Origin: Neopestalotiopsis rosae
Taxonomy: Eukaryota; Ascomycota; Sordariomycetes; Amphisphaeriales; Sporocadaceae
Assembly: GCA_023078685.1 (NCBI GenBank)
Contig: JALGAS010000001.1
Span: 7,440,001-7,504,000 of the forward strand
Length of the DNA stretch: 64,000 nucleotides
Direction: 5' to 3'
In this document: positions 60,702-64,000 of the stretch, piece by piece
Position numbering within the stretch: position 1 is the stretch's first letter
Layout: every line of letters starts with the position of its first letter
Translations under genes and position numbers: made by a program
Notes under the pieces: generated by a model
Databases searched by the model: none
What the model was told of the DNA's origin: nothing
What the model saw: only the letters and a program-made list of their open reading frames with translations

Positions 60702-63700
60702 ATGGATAGCACTATACGTGCCTTATCCGGTTGCCAAATGCCGGAGAAACAGAAACTCTCTGGTTCGGATAACTGGAATACGTGGAAATCCACTATACAG
60801 TTATATATGAAGCTGCTGGGTATAGACGGTTTTTTCGAAAAACCTGAAACGTATATCGGTATAACCGAGATACAAAAAGCCCAAGCGTTGCTTCTAATTC
60901 GTTAAAACTTAACGAACGAACCGTTAAGTTTAATCTTCGATGAACTTGATCCGTATAAGGCTCTGTCGACTTTACAATCAGCCTATCAAGGCACCGGTCC
61001 CGTCCTTCGACAGCAGCTATACCTCGAATTTCATACTATAAAATTCGAGAATTATAACTCGTTAAACGAGTTTATTTCCAGTTTTAAAAGCTATTTATTT
61101 AAGCTTTTAAACGTTGGGGCAAAGATCGACGATATCGATCAAAAAACGATCTTTATAGCTGCCCTCCAAACAGCTTACCCTATATGGGCAGATCGTCAAA
61201 GAAGTGCCTTACGGTCACTTACACCCCCTGATTTAGAAAGTCTAATAACCGATATATTAGACGAAAACCGACGGGATCCAGATTCGGTAATGGGAAATTC
61301 TTATTTTACGGGTAATAAGAATAACTCCCGAAATTCCCGGACCAATCAAAATCGATAGGAATCCAAAAGCGGAAAGAAACGGTGGAATTCGAATAAATCG
61401 AATAATTCGAATAATTCGAACAAGTCGAATAAGCCGAATACTTCGACTTCATCCACCCGTTCCTCGAATAAGTCACAAAATCGAGGAAAACCACCACGTG
61501 ATTCCGAAGAAACCACCGAAGAAGAATTATTTTATTCTTTTTCGGATATTCCGAATAATCGGAAATTCAGTACCGTTCCACGAGATTGGTGGCTATACGA
61601 TACTAGTTCTTCGAAGCATATTGCGAATAATAAGAAATTATTCGTCGAATTCACCGAAAAAACCGGTTTACCACCGGTTATTACGGGTGGTGGAAAAGTA
61701 TTTCCAAAAGGAATAGGAAAAATCGTTCTTCTATTCCAAATTAACCGGGAAATACGTAAAATTACGTTATTAAACGTACTCTATATTCCGGAATTTCCGC
61801 TAAATATTATATCCGGCCAGCTTTACTACCAAAAAAGTGGTATTATAAGCGGGAATAAGCTTTGCGATTCTAAAAATCGTCCGTTTGCTACGTTAAATCA
61901 AAGAAAACGTGGTTTCTTTCTTCACGTAGCAAATAAATCGGAACCCGATATGGCTTATTTAGCCATAAATCCACTAAAAGCAGTGGAGAAAGCCCGTATA
62001 TTCGACGTGACTTACCCGGAACCGGCATCGGTAACGAAATCCTATAATTCGACGGATTTCGAAGAAATCGAATTATTAAATAATAATTCGAATTTCCTCA
62101 TAATTACGGAACGGTGGCATAAAGTCCTTGGCCACCCTAGCTTCGATATTTTAGCTAAAACAGCTAAAATAACCGCTGGTATACCGAAGGGGGAAATAAA
62201 AAAGGAAGATTTCTATTGCGAATCTTGCTTTTCGGGTAAAATTACCCGTAACTAAGCCCGTATTAATCCGAATCGGGCAGAAATACCGTTATATCGACTT
62301 TGCATCGATACGGTATATATTACCCCATCCAGCTACTCCGGTTATAATTATATAACCGGCTTTACCGATAATAAAACCGGCTTCCGTAACGTGGAGTTTT
62401 CCAAGGAAAAGTCTGAAATATTCGATATCGTTACCAAGAAAATCGAATATTATAAAACACAATTCGGTCGATACCCGAATATGATTCGCATAGATAACGG
62501 CAGGGAGTTTTCCCCGGTTAAATTAAACGATTATTTAACCGGAAAAGGGATTATTTTCGAACCTACTACTCCGTATACACCGGAACAAAACGGTATTGCC
62601 GAAAGGACGAATCGAATAATAATCGAAAAAACCCGTACGGTTTTTATCGATCTACAACTCCCGAAAAATCTCTGGGAATTCGTTATAAAAGCCGTTGTTT
62701 ACTTAGTAAATATTACGGCTACGTCGTCCGGTCAGCTTACCCCTTACCAGGAATTCTACGATTATTTCTAGCCGCAACGGGATAATAAACCTGACGTATC
62801 TACCATCCATACCCTTAAAACGCCTATTTTGGTATATAAACCAAAAGAAAATCGGGTCACTTCCGATAAATTCGGTAATATTACCGAAAACGGAAAAATA
62901 ATCGGCTATAGTAGTAATAAGATTTACTACGTTTATATTGCCGATCGACCGTATAAATCACGAATTATACGGACCTCCCATATTCGATTATTACCGGAAA
63001 ATCGAAAAAAGGGGGAGAATTCACAGGATTCGGATAATCTTCAGAAATTACAGAATTCGGAGAATTCACAGCATTCTAATAACTTTCGAACTACCGTTCC
63101 GGGGAATCGAACCTCGAACCCCACGGCAGAAGCCGCAAATATTAACCGTTACGCTAAGTCGGATAACTTAACCATCGGTTCATTTGAGAACGAAAGTCAA
63201 GGGATTAATAGCCCTTATAACCTCCGGTCAAGGGAAGAATGCACGGCCATGGATATCGACCGACCGAACCTACCCGGTACCAGCGAACGGCCGAACTTAC
63301 CCGGTATCAGCGAACGACCGAACTTACCCGGGAACACCGAATCCGATATCATTTCGAATATTCCGAGATCGAATATCGAAGTAGTCCTTCCGAAACTTAC
63401 GGAAGAAGAACGAGATAAATTCGTTAAATACGACGAATTATTCGCTAATATCTCGTATTATTCCACGATCGATAACGGCTATACTGAACCGAAAACGCTT
63501 AAACAAGCGTTAAAAACGCCGGAAAAGGAAAAATGGCTGCAAGCTGCCCACGAAGAACTTCGGCAACTTATACGAAAAGGGACTTTTCAGGCAGTCGATC
63601 GTGATGAAATCCAAAAGGCCGGTAAATACCCACTTACCGTTAAATAGGTTTTTAAAAGAAAAACCGATAAAAACGGTAATATTGAGCGGTATAAGGCAAG

Positions 63701-64000
63701 ACTGGTGGTACGTGGATTCGAACAACGATACGGTATCGATTATTTCGAAACCTTCGCTACGGGAATAAAATCCACTACCTGGAGGCTTTTATTAGCTCTC
63801 TCTGCATACTACGACTAGGAAATCGAACAAATCGATATAATCGGTGCTTTCCTAAACGGGGAATTAAACGAAGAAGTGTTTATTACCCCGATAACCGGAT
63901 TATCCGACTTCCTTGCCGAAAATCCGGAATTAAATAATTTCGGATGGAAAGACGATAATACCCAGGCTATATTGTTGAAAAAGGCACTATACGGCCTTAA
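60702..64000 (+). pseudogene. Gag-pol of Copia copy B (partial, six stops)
   Basis: The frame is continuous from the ATG at 60702 to the edge. In order: gag (UBN2-like, LSGSDNWNTWKSTIQLYMKLLG), a Ser/Asn-rich linker, and protease (DWWLYDT-S-SSKHI, where the catalytic-motif Gly is Ser at 61605-61607). Next are the GAG-pre-integrase zinc finger (RWHKVLGHPSFD..CESC), the integrase core (LCIDTVYITP, IRIDNGREF, EQNGIAERTNR), and RT start ([37 protein letters not shown]). Stops: TAA 60903, TAG 61356, TAA 62253, TAG 62769, TAG 63645, TAG 63816. Each is explained by one C-to-T or G-to-A change. Four are also present in copy A; the two at 61356 and 62769 are Trp codons in copy A. Confidence 0.92.

Larger units (their letters stand above)
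59782..64000 (+). mobile_element. Copia LTR retrotransposon, family 1, copy B (right end outside window)
   Basis: 5' LTR, primer site, leader (60265-60701), then gag-pol in one frame to the window edge within reverse transcriptase. It is nested inside an older LTR of its own family. Its LTR is the least mutated copy in the window. Confidence 0.93.

Overview
The window is nuclear DNA of a filamentous ascomycete (Pezizomycotina). The genes are split by short 50-125 bp introns with GT...AG ends. The protein set is typical of these fungi (HET domain, CorA/ankyrin, PTH11-like receptor, several P450s, GH12). Repeats carry the C:G-to-T:A mutation pattern of repeat-induced point mutation (RIP). The genus cannot be named from the sequence alone.

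Positions 1-21000 form a gene-dense, base-balanced block that mixes conserved housekeeping genes with accessory metabolism. In order they are SLD2 (partial, replication initiation), a Topors-like RING protein, a seven-exon cytochrome P450, an AMSH-type JAMM deubiquitinase, prefoldin subunit 6, VPS4, a protein with a possible RNase H-like fold, a small secreted protein, a 3-beta-HSD-like SDR and an MFS exporter. AMSH and VPS4 both act on endosomal ubiquitin/ESCRT sorting and lie only 2.4 kb apart, with prefoldin 6 between them.

Positions 21000-40500 are accessory and sparser: an NmrA-like Rossmann protein, a nine-exon ankyrin/CorA-like membrane protein with a 15-bp micro-exon, a second P450, a secreted S15/CocE-type hydrolase, two decayed genes (a PTH11/rhodopsin-like receptor and a HET-domain gene) and an unknown two-exon gene. 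A diverged 88-bp repeat occurs at 30458 and again at 38257.

Positions 41000-64000 are an AT-rich, RIP-damaged transposon compartment. It holds a complete Copia element on the minus strand (43147-48928, TSD TAAAT) and a second copy of the same family on the plus strand (59782 to beyond the window). A different, older LTR element (49252-55405, TSD TTATA) is also present, plus a 5' fragment of it (58802-59337). Two solo LTRs with intact 5-bp TSDs (50226-50383 and 50685-51196) are not RIP-damaged although they sit inside the damaged element. The first Copia family has a primer site matching the anticodon loop of initiator tRNA-Met, which points to half-tRNA priming. One apparently intact gene, a GH12 endoglucanase, survives as an island at 56369-57190.

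All exon joins were worked out by hand from splice consensus, reading frame and family similarity. No database search was run.
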